Origin: Helianthus annuus
Lineage: Eukaryota > Streptophyta > Magnoliopsida > Asterales > Asteraceae
Assembly (NCBI RefSeq): GCF_002127325.2
Contig: NC_035443.2
Location: 31,795,930-31,859,929 of the forward strand
Direction: 5' to 3'
DNA: 64,000 nucleotides
The notes beneath the pieces were generated by a model. That model ran no database searches, had not been told where the DNA came from, and was given only the letters and a program-made list of their open reading frames with translations. Each line of letters begins with the position of its first letter. The first letter of the stretch is position 1. The position numbers and the translations under genes are program-made. Positions 32,365 through 44,221 of this stretch are shown here, piece by piece.

Positions 32365-35300
32365 GGCTTTCTCTATTCATAAACTTCTCAGGATTCGGAA
32401 CCTAGCTCTTCTTCAAATTTCAATCCTGCATATTCTCTACCTCACAACAAATTTCACAAATTTATGTTCTCTGCTTACCACTTGTAGACAATGAATTCAA
32501 AAGATGAATTAAAACCACTTGCAGGTATCAATCACTCAATAAATGATTTTACAATGTTAATCTCTGATGAACCATTTGTAAACATAACATTTCTTTTCAA
32601 ATAATTTTTCATTTTTGAAACAAACTCCCCCACACTTGTTGTCCATCAAGTTTAGCACTGGGAATTTTGAAAATTAGCTTTTCAACATCAGTTGTCGAAC
32701 ATAAGATGAAACAAAATCTTTTTGGATTTTTCAAAATTCTATGCTAAAACACATTCTTTTTGTTTTTTCTAGGATTTTAGAGTGTTAAAATGCAATAAAG
32801 AAATATATACAGACAAAGTTTTTGTGAGTTTGTGTAAGAGGATCATATCAGTTCATGAGACAAATCACTAACACCATTAAGCTTTAAACATTTTAAGTTC
32901 TAAATAATTCACCTAGATTGTCCGTATGCTGATCCACTTAAATTTTCACACATAGTTCAACTGTTTCGAGATATGTGATTAGTGTTTTAAAGACTTAAAC
33001 TTATTCGCGTGTCCCACCTCAGAATATACTCCCGTATCCAGACCTCTATATTCAGTCTTACAAGTGAGTGTACACTAATGATATCCGTAAACGGGTAAAT
33101 GCGAGACCATGAGAGCTCAGGTTAGAACTTCCGTTCAGACAAAGAGATGATGGCTCGACTTTAGGCGTGTCCCGTTTGGGGATCTTTTCTTCAACAGCAC
33201 ATGATTAGCATTTTTCAATGTTTCATCATTTTTTGTACTGAGGGTGGGCTTTATTATTAAAGCTTAAGTAAAGTATTATACAAGGACTAGGCTATTGCTT
33301 CAGCAAAATCAGAAGTCCAGGTATAATACCCCAGATATCACCACGCACAAAGACCTAGTATGTCAGAAATAGAAAATCTTTCAAACAAAATTTCGGGGGT
33401 TACCCATATATCCGAGAGATGTTCCCCACAATATAAGTAAGTAAATGATATTTAGGTTTATATCTCGAAAACAATCTACGGAATGTATAAAAACCTACTG
33501 GCACATCTCAGTGAGATTGTTTATCACATTTGACTTTCCAATTCTTTAGCATGTTGTTATAGTCCACTGATGTAGTATTATTTCCTCTTTTTCAACAAAA
33601 CTCATTTTTGATTTTATCATGTTTTTGACTTTTTCAAATTTTCTAATGTTTTTGGTTTTTCAGAAATTTCTTACTCCCCCTAAAATTCAAATCCATTAAA
33701 AACAATTTTGAAAACAAACTGTACGAGTAAAGTGACAACTATTGTGAATTGCTTCAATTCGCTATCCACTTGACTTAATCAATCAGAACTCCTCCTGACA
33801 ACAAACTAATTTCCCATTATGATTTCAAAACACTTAAGTTTGTTTTAATCAAAATGGTTCTTTCGGAAAATAAATTTTGTTGATTCCATAAACCACTTGT
33901 AGGATAGGGGTTAATTCATCACATTGTTCTACTCAAACACTTGAAAATTTTAAAATTTTAGGTTCTACCAACAAATACCACTAGTAGTAAATTAAGTACA
34001 ACTTAATGTCCCTGACTAACCACTAGTAAATCGAAATATCACCGATGTGAATTTCTCAAGAAAGATGCCGATTCCTACTCCCCGATTACCAACCTACGAG
34101 TTCCAGGAAGTCAGGTTTTTCAGTTAAAGAGATTCTCCCAAGCCAGACATTCCTTGGGAGATTTCGAGTTATCAACACTAGGTTTCTTTCCTTTCATCTT
34201 CTTCTCATAGAATTCCTTTACCCCTTTGTCTTTCCCATTAATCATTTTTCCAAAAATATGTTTCACTTTGGGGTTAAAGGCTTTTTCAACATCAAATTCT
34301 TTCTTTTCAGAAAAGAATTGATTTGAAATCTCAACTTTACTAACTTTTTTGTTTAAAATTTTCAACCCTCAGTGGTGGAAAATTTGCATCATCCATTGGA
34401 GGTACTGATTTTTCACATTTTGATTCATATTGTGGCTCCTCTGACTTTGTGGAATCAGATTCATCGCCCGAAGATAGCTCATCTGATTTTGACGAATCAG
34501 AATCATTGCTAGAACTATCATCAGATCTCTTAACAACCCACTTTTGGTTGTCAAGATTTGCTTTTCTCTTGTAAAATCATTTTGAACATTCACCAACCTC
34601 AAATTTCGAGTTTTTGAAAACTATAAAAGGTTTGGTTGATGGTTCATTTTCAACCATTTTTTCTTTTAGTTTGAGAGACACTTCCTGTTTTGTTTGTATT
34701 GCCTTGGGACAATTCTTGGCAATATGACCAATGGTTTTGCACTGAAAACAAGTTCTTGTCTCTTTCTTTTGAACAACTTCATTCTTTATTCCTTCTTGCT
34801 TCTTTGCAAGGAATTCTCTGTTTGTCTTCTTCCAGAATGAGCTTTTCTCCTCTTCTTCCGAGCTTACTCCTGAAACAAATACAGTTTTTGGTTCATAAGT
34901 TTTCTCATTTGTATGATTTTCTGGTGGAATAAAACCCAAGCCTTTCTTTTTGAAATTACCGTTACGGTTTGGTTTTCTTTCGATAACCAGAACCAGAAAT
35001 GTAACCCTTATTCTTGTTTTCTCTTTGTTGTTTTCTTGAGGTGTATTTCTTAGGTTTTTCAGAAAGATTTAAATCTTTTATTTCAAAAATATTAATTTCT
35101 GTTAGTTTAAAAACCTTTTTGATCATTTCTGTTTTGACACCTCTTATTGGAAATTCCTCATCAGAATATAATTTGTCTGAATCATTCAAAGTATATGCAA
35201 CTTTGAACGTTTCATCATTCAAATTAGATTTTGATAACAGGAATTCTTTATTGTAAACCCTTTTGTCCTTTTTGACATTTTGACTAGGAGTGTTGGACTC

Positions 35301-38202
35301 CGACTTTGACTCCTCCATGTCATCTTTATCTAACACATGATCCACTACTTTCTTCATCAATTGAGATTATTGATCAGTGTCAGATGCAGTGAAAGTAACA
35401 TCAATGTTTTCTGCCAAATTGACGGATGGTTCAGACTCCCACACTAAGTTAGTTGCCTTTTCGACTCTTTCTGAATTTGGATTTCATGGCGAATATCCAT
35501 TTTCAAGCGGGGGTGGACACTTGTTGTAACTGACACTTTGTCTCTTACCAGAATCTTTCACTTCAGTTTTTTCCTTTGCTTTGGGAGTTTTTTCTTCAGT
35601 TATAACTTCTTCAAACGCCTTCATGCCTTCAACGGTTGGATAAATCCTGTCAATAACATAAGAAGTACATGAGTAACTTTTTAACAACCTATTTACTCTT
35701 TCTGTTTTAATCTTTGGGTTTCTAGTTTTTGTTCCAGAACAACACACTTCTCAATATAATTGTTGACGACTTTTGGCTTTGTCATAAAAGCTCCTTGAAG
35801 TGTTTTCATAGCTGTTGCTTGTTCACTGCTTGATTGATTATACTGATTCATTGCTTTGTTTAGAACATCATAAGACTCTTTCAACCTATTCATGTTATGA
35901 ATCAATATACTGTTTTGCTTCTTCACTGCTTCACAATTTTCACATTTCACAGGAATCTTTTGTGCATCAGCTTCTGCTTCAACTTTGAAAGCTGGAACTT
36001 CTTTTACCTTTCTCTTTATCACCAGAACTTCTTCATCATCATTGTTAACTGGTTTTTTAACTTTTTTCTTTTTCTTTCGAGCCTTTTCATCATCACTGTC
36101 ACTCTCTTCCATCATTCTCAAGTGCTCTTCCATTCTTCTTGCATAGTAATCATCATCATTATCACTATTTTCAGCAACTCGAGCAACAAAAGCTTTGACT
36201 TTTAAAACCCTTTATCTGGACAATAAGTATCCCAACTAAAATTCTCCCAGCTAAAACCTTCTGGTAATCTTTCATCATCTTGATCTATCAGAAATGCTTT
36301 GCTGTCAGCTGAAATGTATTTATCCCAATTGGATTCTTTTGATGATTTCTTATCATCTTGATTCACCATACAAGCTCTTTTTGATGATTCCTCGATCGCC
36401 TTCTTAGTATGTGCAGTTTGCGGTTCTTGTTGATGTGATTGTTGAGCAACTTGATGATAAATTGCTTTTCGATAGTAGTCATTGTTGTTGAACGGATTTT
36501 GAGCTCCACTTGCTTCGCGGTTTGTGCACTCCCTCTTGAAATGCCCTTTTTTCCTGCAACGAAAACAAGTAACTTTAGATTTATCAAATCCTAAAGTAGA
36601 AACATTAGCATCACGGAAGTCATCTCTTCCTGTGATCTGTTTGAATTTTTCAGCTCTTCTTAGCACACTTGCCAAACACCATTTTATATCCATCAACTCC
36701 ATCTCCTCAGCATCAATTTGATCGTAATCCTCTTTTGTCAGCATTGGATTCCCGATCCTTCCTGCAACTAGACTTCCATATGATTCTAGCACAGTCCCCA
36801 ACAAAGACATGTGACTTTTTGCAACTTCTTCCGAGTAATCCTGATCATTCTCAAGATTAAGTACAATGTTGCATTGAAGAACTTTGCCCTTTCTTGTTGT
36901 TGACAAGTTTGGATCAAATAATAGATATGAAGAAAAACTTGTCTTGCTGTTTGATCCTTTAGAAGATCCTCCAGATGAACTTTTAGCATTGAATGCAGTC
37001 TCAACTTTTGGTGACATGTTGGTCTTATCACTGATACCTCCTTTGTAATAAAGACCGATATCTTGTTCACCATCAAAATCTTTCATTCTTGAAATCTTTC
37101 TTTGTTCCATCTCTTGAGCTTCGAGTTTTTCAATGAATTTACTCAGTGTCAAATTACTAAAATCCTTTTTGTTTCTCAACATCATGAGGTAAGTGCCCCA
37201 AGTTTCATGTGGCAACGCATCAACCAATTTCTCAATCAACTCTTCATTATCCTTTGTGATGCTTACTCTCTTCATGTTGACTAACAAACTGCAGTATCTC
37301 TCAATGATCTGCTTGGTACTCTCCATTCTCAAACCACGAAATAGATCGAATTCCTTCTTTAAAAGTGACTTTTTGTTTTTGATCATTTCTTTGCTTCCAA
37401 CAAACTTTGATTTTAATGCTTTCCAAATTGAATATGCAGTTCCATTGTATTGCAATAAAACCAAGATATCTTCTTTCACAGCTTGATGCAATAAACTCGT
37501 CATCATTTTTTCATCTTTTTACTTCTTTTTCTCTTCAGCACTAAGATCTTTAATTGCAATAACTTCCTCATCATCATTCATCGGTCAGACATATTTTGTT
37601 TCAACACATTCCAAGCATCCAAGTAATTTGCTTGAACCCAGTTTTCAAAACGTTCTTCCCATCCTTTATACTCCTCGATATTCATGAGCTTAGGTGGTTT
37701 CTGCATAGTGCCCGTTTCATTCTCTAACATTGTGTGTTGTGCAATAGTAATCGGAGTAGCAAAGGCGTTGTAGAATTCTTCTTCCATGATTCGGCTTCTA
37801 AATTTCACAAAACTTAACCTTTTAAATGAAATACTCTTTTCAAGTGAAATACCCTGTTCGTGCGAAATGAAAGTAACCCAAGCTATTTCGTGCGAAATCA
37901 ATATACTATTTCGTGCGAAATAGATGAAACTGAGTGATTTCGTGCGAGATCAAATGTTCATTTTGTGCGAAACACTGCTGATGTCATCATCTCGAACTGT
38001 TTTTGTCCAAATTGATTAGGTTTTAAGCCGTTTTAAGATCTGATACTTTCAAGGGTTTGTTAAAACAGTATTGCGCGTATTATGTGTAAAATTCAAATCA
38101 TTTTGACCGTGAAAACTTGTTAATTGTGAAAAAAGAAGGTGTAGAAATCAGAATTTGCAGCTGAATTGGTAAGAACTCTTCCTCCTGAGCTCTGATACCA
38201 CT
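32365..38202 (-). repeat. second unit of the element A array (internal region)
   Basis: It is nearly identical to 26172-32013. It includes the forked hairpins (inner stems at about 33125-33136 and 33295-33306), the complete set of gag pieces and a PBS at about 38189-38200. Confidence 0.88.
34120..37787 (-). pseudogene. element A gag, unit 2 (frameshifted)
   Basis: The start methionine is near 37787. The main open parts are 37506-36202 (gag core and zinc knuckle CFRC....H....C) and 36133-35693 (Lys-rich and coiled-coil part), separated by a one-base loss near 36210 that unit 1 does not have. Later pieces are 35360-34962, 34939-34577 (CFQC knuckle) and to 34120. Unit 2 keeps the base near 37465 that unit 1 lost, so the two units carry different, complementary lesions. 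Confidence 0.78.
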
Positions 38203-38538
38203 TGTAGGATCGTTTTCTGACCCGAACGAGTCGTTCAGAAGAGTTTTGCTAAATACGAAAGGCGGAAATAGTCGTATCAAGTCAATTCAGCTAGATATTC
38301 ACTTTAAACTGTCTTTTGATTGATTTGACAGCGTTTTACAGCGAGTTGACACTTCGGCAGCAGTTCGGTACTGAAACCGGAAAGTTACAAATGACAAGGC
38401 ACCTCAAGTATTTATAGGGATAGTGATTTCGTACGAACATGCTCATGCGAAATCAGATTCACACGAAATCACTATTTCGTGCAAAATAGCAGTTTGATTT
38501 CGTGCGAAATGACTCTCATGTCATTTCGTGCGAAATAC
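38203..38538 (-). repeat. truncated 5' LTR of element A, unit 2
   Basis: It has the same 336-bp extent and the same downstream junction as 32014-32349. Confidence 0.85.
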
Positions 38539-38553
38539 ACATGGATCTCTTCG

Positions 38554-38894
38554 GGCTTTCTCTATTCATAAACTTCTCAGGATTCGGAACCTAGCTCTTC
38601 TTCAAATTTCAATCCTGCATATTCTCTACCTCACAATAAATTTCACAAATTTATGTTCTCTGCTTACCACTTGTAGACAATGAATTCAAAAGATGAATTA
38701 AAACCACTTGCAGGTATCAATCACTCAATAAATGATTTTACAATGTTAATCTCTGATGAACCATTTGTAAAAATAACATTTCTTTTCAAATAATTTTTCA
38801 TTTTTGAAACAAACTCCCCCTCACTTGTTGTCCATCAAGTTTAGCACTGGGAATTTTGAAAATTAGCTTTTCAACATCAGTTGTCGAACATAAG
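38554..38894 (-). repeat. third, truncated unit of the element A array
   Basis: It matches 26172 and 32365 onward and stops at GTCGAACATAAG, where gypsy gag sequence of element C begins. Confidence 0.85.
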
Positions 38895-40035
38895 GTGATT
38901 GTTTGCAGCTGGAGTCAGTTTCGGACAATTTGGCTTGATGTGACCTTTTTCTCCATAGTTGAAGCATAATCCATTAGTTGGTTTCCTTCTGCAGGTTTCT
39001 TCCTTGTGTCCTGGTATTTTGCAGAAATTGCAGTAAGTGGAGCATCTTCCTGAATGCTTCTTTCTGCAGGTTTTGCAGTATGGTGCAGAGGTAGAACCTA
39101 CATTCCTACGTTTGGAATTCCCAGAACGGAATTCTTGGGTAAGCCTTTGGGTTAGGTTTCTCCTCTGATCTTCTTCTCTAGTACGGATTAACTCCTCTGT
39201 CAAGGTATTAGCTAGTTCTACAGCTTCTTCTATGGTTTGAGGTCTAGCTGCCTTGACTACATGTCTAATCTCCCCAATCAGTCCCCAGATGTAACGGGAG
39301 ATTAATACCGGTTCAAGTAATGCAAGAGTTGGCACTATTCTAGCATATTCAAAGAATGTAGTAGTATACCCCTTACTATCTACTCCGGTCATTCTAAGGT
39401 TCAGAAACTTATTTGCTATCTGCTCCTTTTTCATTGGGAGGGTAGAACTTCCTTTCTACCATATTTTTGAACTCTTCCCATTCCATGTTATAAATCCTAT
39501 CACTTCCCCTTTACTGGAGGATAGTGTTCCACCATTCTAGGGCTGAGTTCTTAAATAGATTAGAAGCAAACATTATCTTATCTTCTTCAGCACACTTGCT
39601 TATTTTCAGAACAGCCTCAGTCTTCTCTATCCTACGTAAAGCTGCAATGGGTCCTTTATTGCCCGAGAATTCTATTGGTTTGTAGGACCAGAATTCTTTA
39701 TAAGAACAACCATATGGCATGGTTCTTCTTCTTTTAGGAATGGGCACCTGAAGTATAGGTCCATTGTTTATGCTGTGTCCCGGTTCAATTAGTCGCTTAC
39801 TGCTATGCTTACTTTTATTATTCGCTTCTTGAACCGTTTGAATAATAAATGGCATTGCATCTATGATTCCTTGTGCCACTATGTGTTGAACGACACTATT
39901 ATCCATTTGGTTTCCATTGTTATTGTTGTTCGGATTCTTGTTATTCAGATTATCGTTATTCGAGTGGTTGTCGTTCTGAATATTACCGTTCTGGTTTTCC
40001 TGATTCACTTCGTTGTCCATCTGAATTTTAAACAT
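38895..40035 (-). pseudogene. gypsy gag of element C, frameshifted and truncated
   Basis: The N-terminal frame (40035-39511) starts with an Asn-rich segment, then RRRTMPYGCSYKEFW and the gag core to LEWWNTILQ and a stop. A second frame (39434-38895) carries the rest of the core (YIWGLIGEIRHVVKAARPQT), the Cys/His cluster CKTCRKKHSGRC and a knuckle written CFNYGEKGHIKPNC, in which the second Cys is Tyr. The last few codons come from the neighbouring copia fragment. Confidence 0.8.
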
Positions 40036-40289
40036 TTACCAAATATTAATATCAATAATATTTGAATATAGCCAATCACATGTCACACACTTTTGGTCAA
40101 AAGCGTCGATCATTGCGACTTACTCTATTCATATAGTATGCATCTATTACATACCAGTATTGAAATAAAAATTACAATACCGACTGAAATTTAAAATTAC
40201 ACTACTAGTAGTAGGCATCAGTAGTTTTTTTTCTTAAAACACATACACACATATATTAATATATTATATTATTATTATTTCTACCATTC

Positions 40290-41137
40290 CCGCCATCGAC
40301 TCAGGGATATGGATTCATCCAAAAATCCATGTTGCGCTCGTCGTATTTCCATATGAGACGCTCTCCCACTTGTCACATTCTCTCACTGCTTTCTAAAATT
40401 TCCTCACCAAAAGTCCTAAGTTCTTGTACGTTTTCTGCACTCATTGGGGGTTCAGGTTCTAGGACCGGGTTAGGAATCTGGGGTGCGGGTTCCTGATACG
40501 GGGCCTGGTATGGGTAAGGGTTCTCTAAAATCTCCCTAATGTATGCATCGTTGTCGAAATAGGGATCTAGAGGTAGGCTCCTAGATTTAGCATGGGCAAA
40601 TCTTCATGGATAGGGTAATGTTGTGCATAATCACTATTGTCATCCCACCATGGGTCGTAATTTGGGTCTAGGGGATTTGGTGCAGGTACCCTAGGTATCT
40701 CCTCCGGGTTGAAATCATGCATTTCCACTTGGTTTCCAAGGTTTTCTATTTCCATGGGTTGATCAGGAATTGGTGGTTGTGGTTGGGGTGCTAGCATTTG
40801 CTCCAGGTTTGGGTCAACTGCAGTGGTTGCTAATATGGATATTGGCTATACCCCTATTAAGCATATCCTGGGCATATGCATCGGTTTCTCTTTTTGCTGC
40901 GGCTAGTGCTCTCTGGTCTTGTAACTTTTTCATACGCATTCTACGCTCGTGTGCTCCCCTACTGAACCATCCCCTCTTTTTCTGAGGAAATGGCTCTTCA
41001 GATTGAGCCTTAAATACAAATATTCCATCTTCTGTATCAGCAGAGTACCCCGAGAGGGCAGGCTGAGAAGAGGCACCTTTGCTGCTAGGCGAACCAGACA
41101 ATTGATGATACGCGTCAGATGGTCCTTGGTCGCTCAT
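40290..41137 (-). pseudogene. broken leader ORF of gypsy element C
   Basis: The minus-strand start is MSDQGPSD near 41137. A basic segment (KKRGWFSRGAHERRMRMKKL) follows. A shifted frame (40797-40567) is rich in Pro, Asp, Glu and Asn (PNPLDPNYDPWWDD). A further frame has ENVQELRTFGEEILESSERM, a helix-like end. It sits between PBS and gag, as the 533-codon ORF does in element T, but the sequences are not obviously alignable by eye. Confidence 0.6.
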
Positions 41138-41269
41138 ACTGTAAACTAACAATTAGTCAGATAACACATAACAAGAAAATACAATTATACATGTATTCCC
41201 ATTATTTATTTCCTAACACTTTGAATTTTGATGTCAGCAGAACACTTCTGTGGCTGAATCAGTGGCATA

Positions 41270-41281
41270 GCTCTGATACCA
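41270..41281 (-). other. primer binding site of element C
   Basis: The minus strand reads TGGTATCAGAGC, five bases from the LTR end TGTTGCAACC at 41287. Confidence 0.88.
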
Positions 41282-41286
41282 CCTTC

Positions 41287-42626
41287 TGTTGCAACCCCCG
41301 ATCCCTAATCCCCGGGAACAGGCGGCCGCGAGCCAAATTCGGTGGTACCACGTTATTGTCTAATTTGGTAGCGGAATTTTTCATCAGGACCGTAGTTAGG
41401 AAATATTTTATCAGAGTAAAATACCACATTTCCATAACATTAGATACATGGGTAAAACCCAAGTTTTTAGTATACACACTTTCATAGGGATATATCCTAA
41501 TTTATTTAATAAAAACATCTATTTTATTCTTAGGTAACTTTATTGCCACTTTTCCAAGCCTTCAGTGCTCTCCGGTTGGCTTCTATTTGGCTTTCACAGT
41601 TTGTTACCTGAAACGTGTTTTAAAAATATTTTGTCAGTGGGAAATACTGGTGAGTGAATCCCCGTTTAATAATAAAAGACCATTTTACAGTATTGAGGGC
41701 GCATCCGCAATTACATTTGTTTCCAAGTTATATCAATTACCACCACACGGTACTTTCGTTCCGACTTATGGTCATGTTACTCCTATCCAGGTTTTAACAA
41801 ATTTTGTATACAAAACCCCAAATTTACCGACTGTAATTGTATTCTTACAAATACTCAATAACTGCTATTCGCATGGAAAAATATTTAAGGTTTTGTAAAA
41901 CAGTTCACAAAATAGGTTTACAAAAAGAGGATAACTCACATTGCTGTCTTAAGGTTTTCAGTAAGGATTTCCTGGGAAGAATCTATAAATTACACAAATG
42001 CACGTGTGTTAGTATAATAACCCATTTTAACATTAGTAATACCCTCCCCGAGACGGCATTCCAACGACTACGTCGGGCAGAACCACGACAGCCGTTACGG
42101 AACCCTAGATCAATCGGGCAGAGTATCTAATACGTCTCTAGGGGTTATGATACTTACATCGTAGCAGAACCTCGCTATTTAGGGGGTATTAGACTCGGGT
42201 ATAATGCCCACTATTCAGAAATTGAGATTTAGAAAAGAAAATTGAATGAGTTGACTGAAGGCCCGATGCATTCTATTTATAGGGTTGATCGTCGACTTTC
42301 ACGCCGCCCGCGTAAAGGTAGACAAGGGTCTACGCGGCCCGCATCAAACCCCGGTCAAAGCGTAGCTTGTCCGGATCATCGACTAGACTTGACACGATGA
42401 TGACACGTGTCATCACCGGGCTGCGCCACTATTTTGATCTCACGCGGCCCGCGTAAGTGTAAGCTTAAGCTTACGCGGCCCGCCTAAACTTAATTTTTCT
42501 TATTTTTAATTATCTTTAAATGCTATATTGTATTTCGGGCTCGGTTTTCACATACGGGGTATATTTGAAGACATATATGAATATTTTAAAAAATATTAGG
42601 TGTCGGGAAAATAATCGAGGGTGTTA
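41287..42626 (-). repeat. 5' LTR of gypsy element C, about 1340 bp
   Basis: On the plus strand it starts TGTTGCAACCCCCG and ends ATCGAGGGTGTTA at 42626, where the expected final CA is missing. The minus-strand TATA box (CTATAAATAG) is at 42273-42283. GC-rich ACGCGGCCCGC words recur upstream of it, at about 42301, 42331, 42441 and 42472. Confidence 0.75.
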
Positions 42627-42802
42627 GTTTTCTTGAGGATTGTTATATAAGACATCGTCGAGATCATCATCATCCGCTATCATCTCAGGGTCGGTCTTGG
42701 AGTCAGACGGGAAAATCTCCGGAGGTGAAGCAATCTCGTCGTCAGAGACAATCATCACCGGGTCACTTCCTTCAGATAGGCCACTGCTTTCAGACGAAGA
42801 CA
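42627..42802 (-). pseudogene. leader ORF of gypsy element B, N-terminal fragment
   Basis: The frame starts MSSSESSGLSEG at 42802 and continues DPVMIVSDDEIASPPE and a run of acidic residues. It is cut at 42627 by the LTR of element C. The IVSDD motif near residue 20 matches the start of the 533-codon ORF in element T, at the same place between PBS and gag. Confidence 0.7.
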
Positions 42803-43094
42803 TGTGTACCTATAATATTTTATTCATAGTATATGTATATATTATTTATTACTTAATTAATATACAAATAATTATACACATTGTTTCAAGTAATTCTCAG
42901 TCAAAGACAAGTGCTACTCTAGTGCATCCTAAGTCTCGTAGTGTCCTTACTTGACTATTTGAAAACAGTTCCAGGTAGTGGATGTCGCGGAAAGTTTTAT
43001 GCAATGAAAACTTTTGAAAAAAATTGTTTTCTTGAGAGGATCCTATAGATTGTGGTGTAGACTCGAGAAGGAATCCTGGTTCACTACAATCGCA

Positions 43095-43106
43095 GCTCTG
43101 ATACCA
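43095..43106 (-). other. primer binding site of element B
   Basis: The minus strand reads TGGTATCAGAGC, three bases from the LTR end at 43110. The leader beyond it resembles that of element T (CTCGAGAAGGAATCCT in both). Confidence 0.9.
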
Positions 43107-43574
43107 ATTTGTCACACCCATTTCTAAGGCGGAAGCACGAGGTGTGATCTTGAAAGGTTCTCATTGCATACGAATGGTAAACATACTACATGAACATAAA
43201 ATAACTCCAAATGCCATTAACATTACATAACTAAAAACATAAGTTAAGTTTTGAGTTTACATTACAGCATAAAATATTGTCTGAAAAGTTTACAACATTA
43301 TTCAATGACAAACATAAAGGTTTTGATCCTTATATCACCACACAGGATGGGACATAACAACCAAACCCAGTAAAACGGGCATAGGAGTCTTGACACACAG
43401 TAACTAAAAACACAAACGACATTCTTGAGCAAGGGTGAGACCGCACGTACATCCACTTTAGTTACCTGAAATACATGTAAGTTTTGGAAAATCGTCAACA
43501 TAATGTTGGTGTGAATTCATGCAGTTTTGTGTAAAACAGTTAAGCATTCGCTGTAGAAAACATGGTATGTAATT

Positions 43575-44010
43575 TGTTGGTGCAGTTGTCTGTCGACTAC
43601 ATCTTCGTTCGAGTCTTAGGGTAGGGCTGATAGTATAGTGAACGGAAATCGAGAAATTATGTAAAAGACAGGTCCGCTTATGTGTCTTATCAGGTGGTCC
43701 GCTTATATGGTCATTAGTTAGAGGTTCGCTCACAGATCATATGAGGTCCGCTTATATGGACATGTCCATATAAGCGAACCCTGTAGCCTATATATAGGAG
43801 AGTCATAAGAGCGGATCAGTAATCAGTGTGTGCATGTAAAGGCGAAGCTCTGCCAGTTTGTCTCCGGAACTTGTAATTTGTCAGCTAATCAATAAACGAG
43901 ACGTTAAATAGTGAAATCAAGCTATACGAAGAGCGAATCAATGAATTCCGCCTCTGATTCAGTCTAAGCACTCTTCTGATTGACTCGACAGGTCGTCAAA
44001 CGTTCCTACA
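43575..44010 (+). repeat. 5' LTR of element D
   Basis: It runs from TGTTGGTGCAG to CGTTCCTACA. It contains several TCCGCTTATATGG words, a 28-bp perfect palindrome (43749-43776; arms CGCTTATATGGACA and its complement) and the TATA box CTATATATAGG at 43788-43798. Confidence 0.93.
43749..43798 (+). promoter_or_regulatory. 28-bp palindrome plus TATA box in the element D LTR
   Basis: The perfect palindrome 43749-43776 lies 11 bp upstream of the TATA box. The same arrangement occurs in the 3' LTR (49301-49328). Confidence 0.75.
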
Positions 44011-44012
44011 AG

Positions 44013-44024
44013 TGGTATCAGAGC
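44013..44024 (+). other. primer binding site of element D
   Basis: TGGTATCAGAGC lies two bases after the LTR end at 44010: initiator Met tRNA type. Confidence 0.92.
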
Positions 44025-44221
44025 TCAGGAGGAAGAGTTCTTACCGTTTAGCTCGATTTTCGCTCAAAATTCTGATTTCTACACCTTCTTTCATTAGATC
44101 AGGGAGTTTTACCGGTTAAAATTGGATCAAAATCTCACAGGTTGTGTGTTACTGGACATAGACAAACCCTTGAAAGTTTCGGACCAAATTATGGACTAAA
44201 AATGGGTCAAAACAGCTTCGA

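Larger units (their letters stand above)
25393..38894 (-). mobile_element. tandem array of a gag-only Ty1/copia element (element A, 2 long units plus a fragment)
   Basis: The first unit has a full 3' LTR (25393-25834), an internal region and a 5' LTR fragment (32014-32349). The same internal region then restarts at 32365 and reaches a second LTR fragment at 38203, and a third internal fragment runs 38554-38894. LTR starts are 6189 bp apart. Both unit boundaries carry the same junction: the LTR ends at GCGAAATAC, is followed by about 15 extra bases, and joins the internal region at GGCTTTCTC. No protease, integrase, RT or RNase H is present anywhere in it, so the element depends on enzymes from elsewhere. 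Confidence 0.88.
38895..42626 (-). mobile_element. truncated Ty3/gypsy element C (LTR, leader ORF, gag; pol missing)
   Basis: On the minus strand: 5' LTR (42626-41287), PBS, broken leader ORF (about 41137-40290), gag (about 40020-38895). The element is cut in the zinc-knuckle region of gag by the end of the element A array. The gag is related to that of element T (shared GC.YK.F and ALxWWN patterns), so it belongs to the same Tekay/Del group. Confidence 0.8.
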
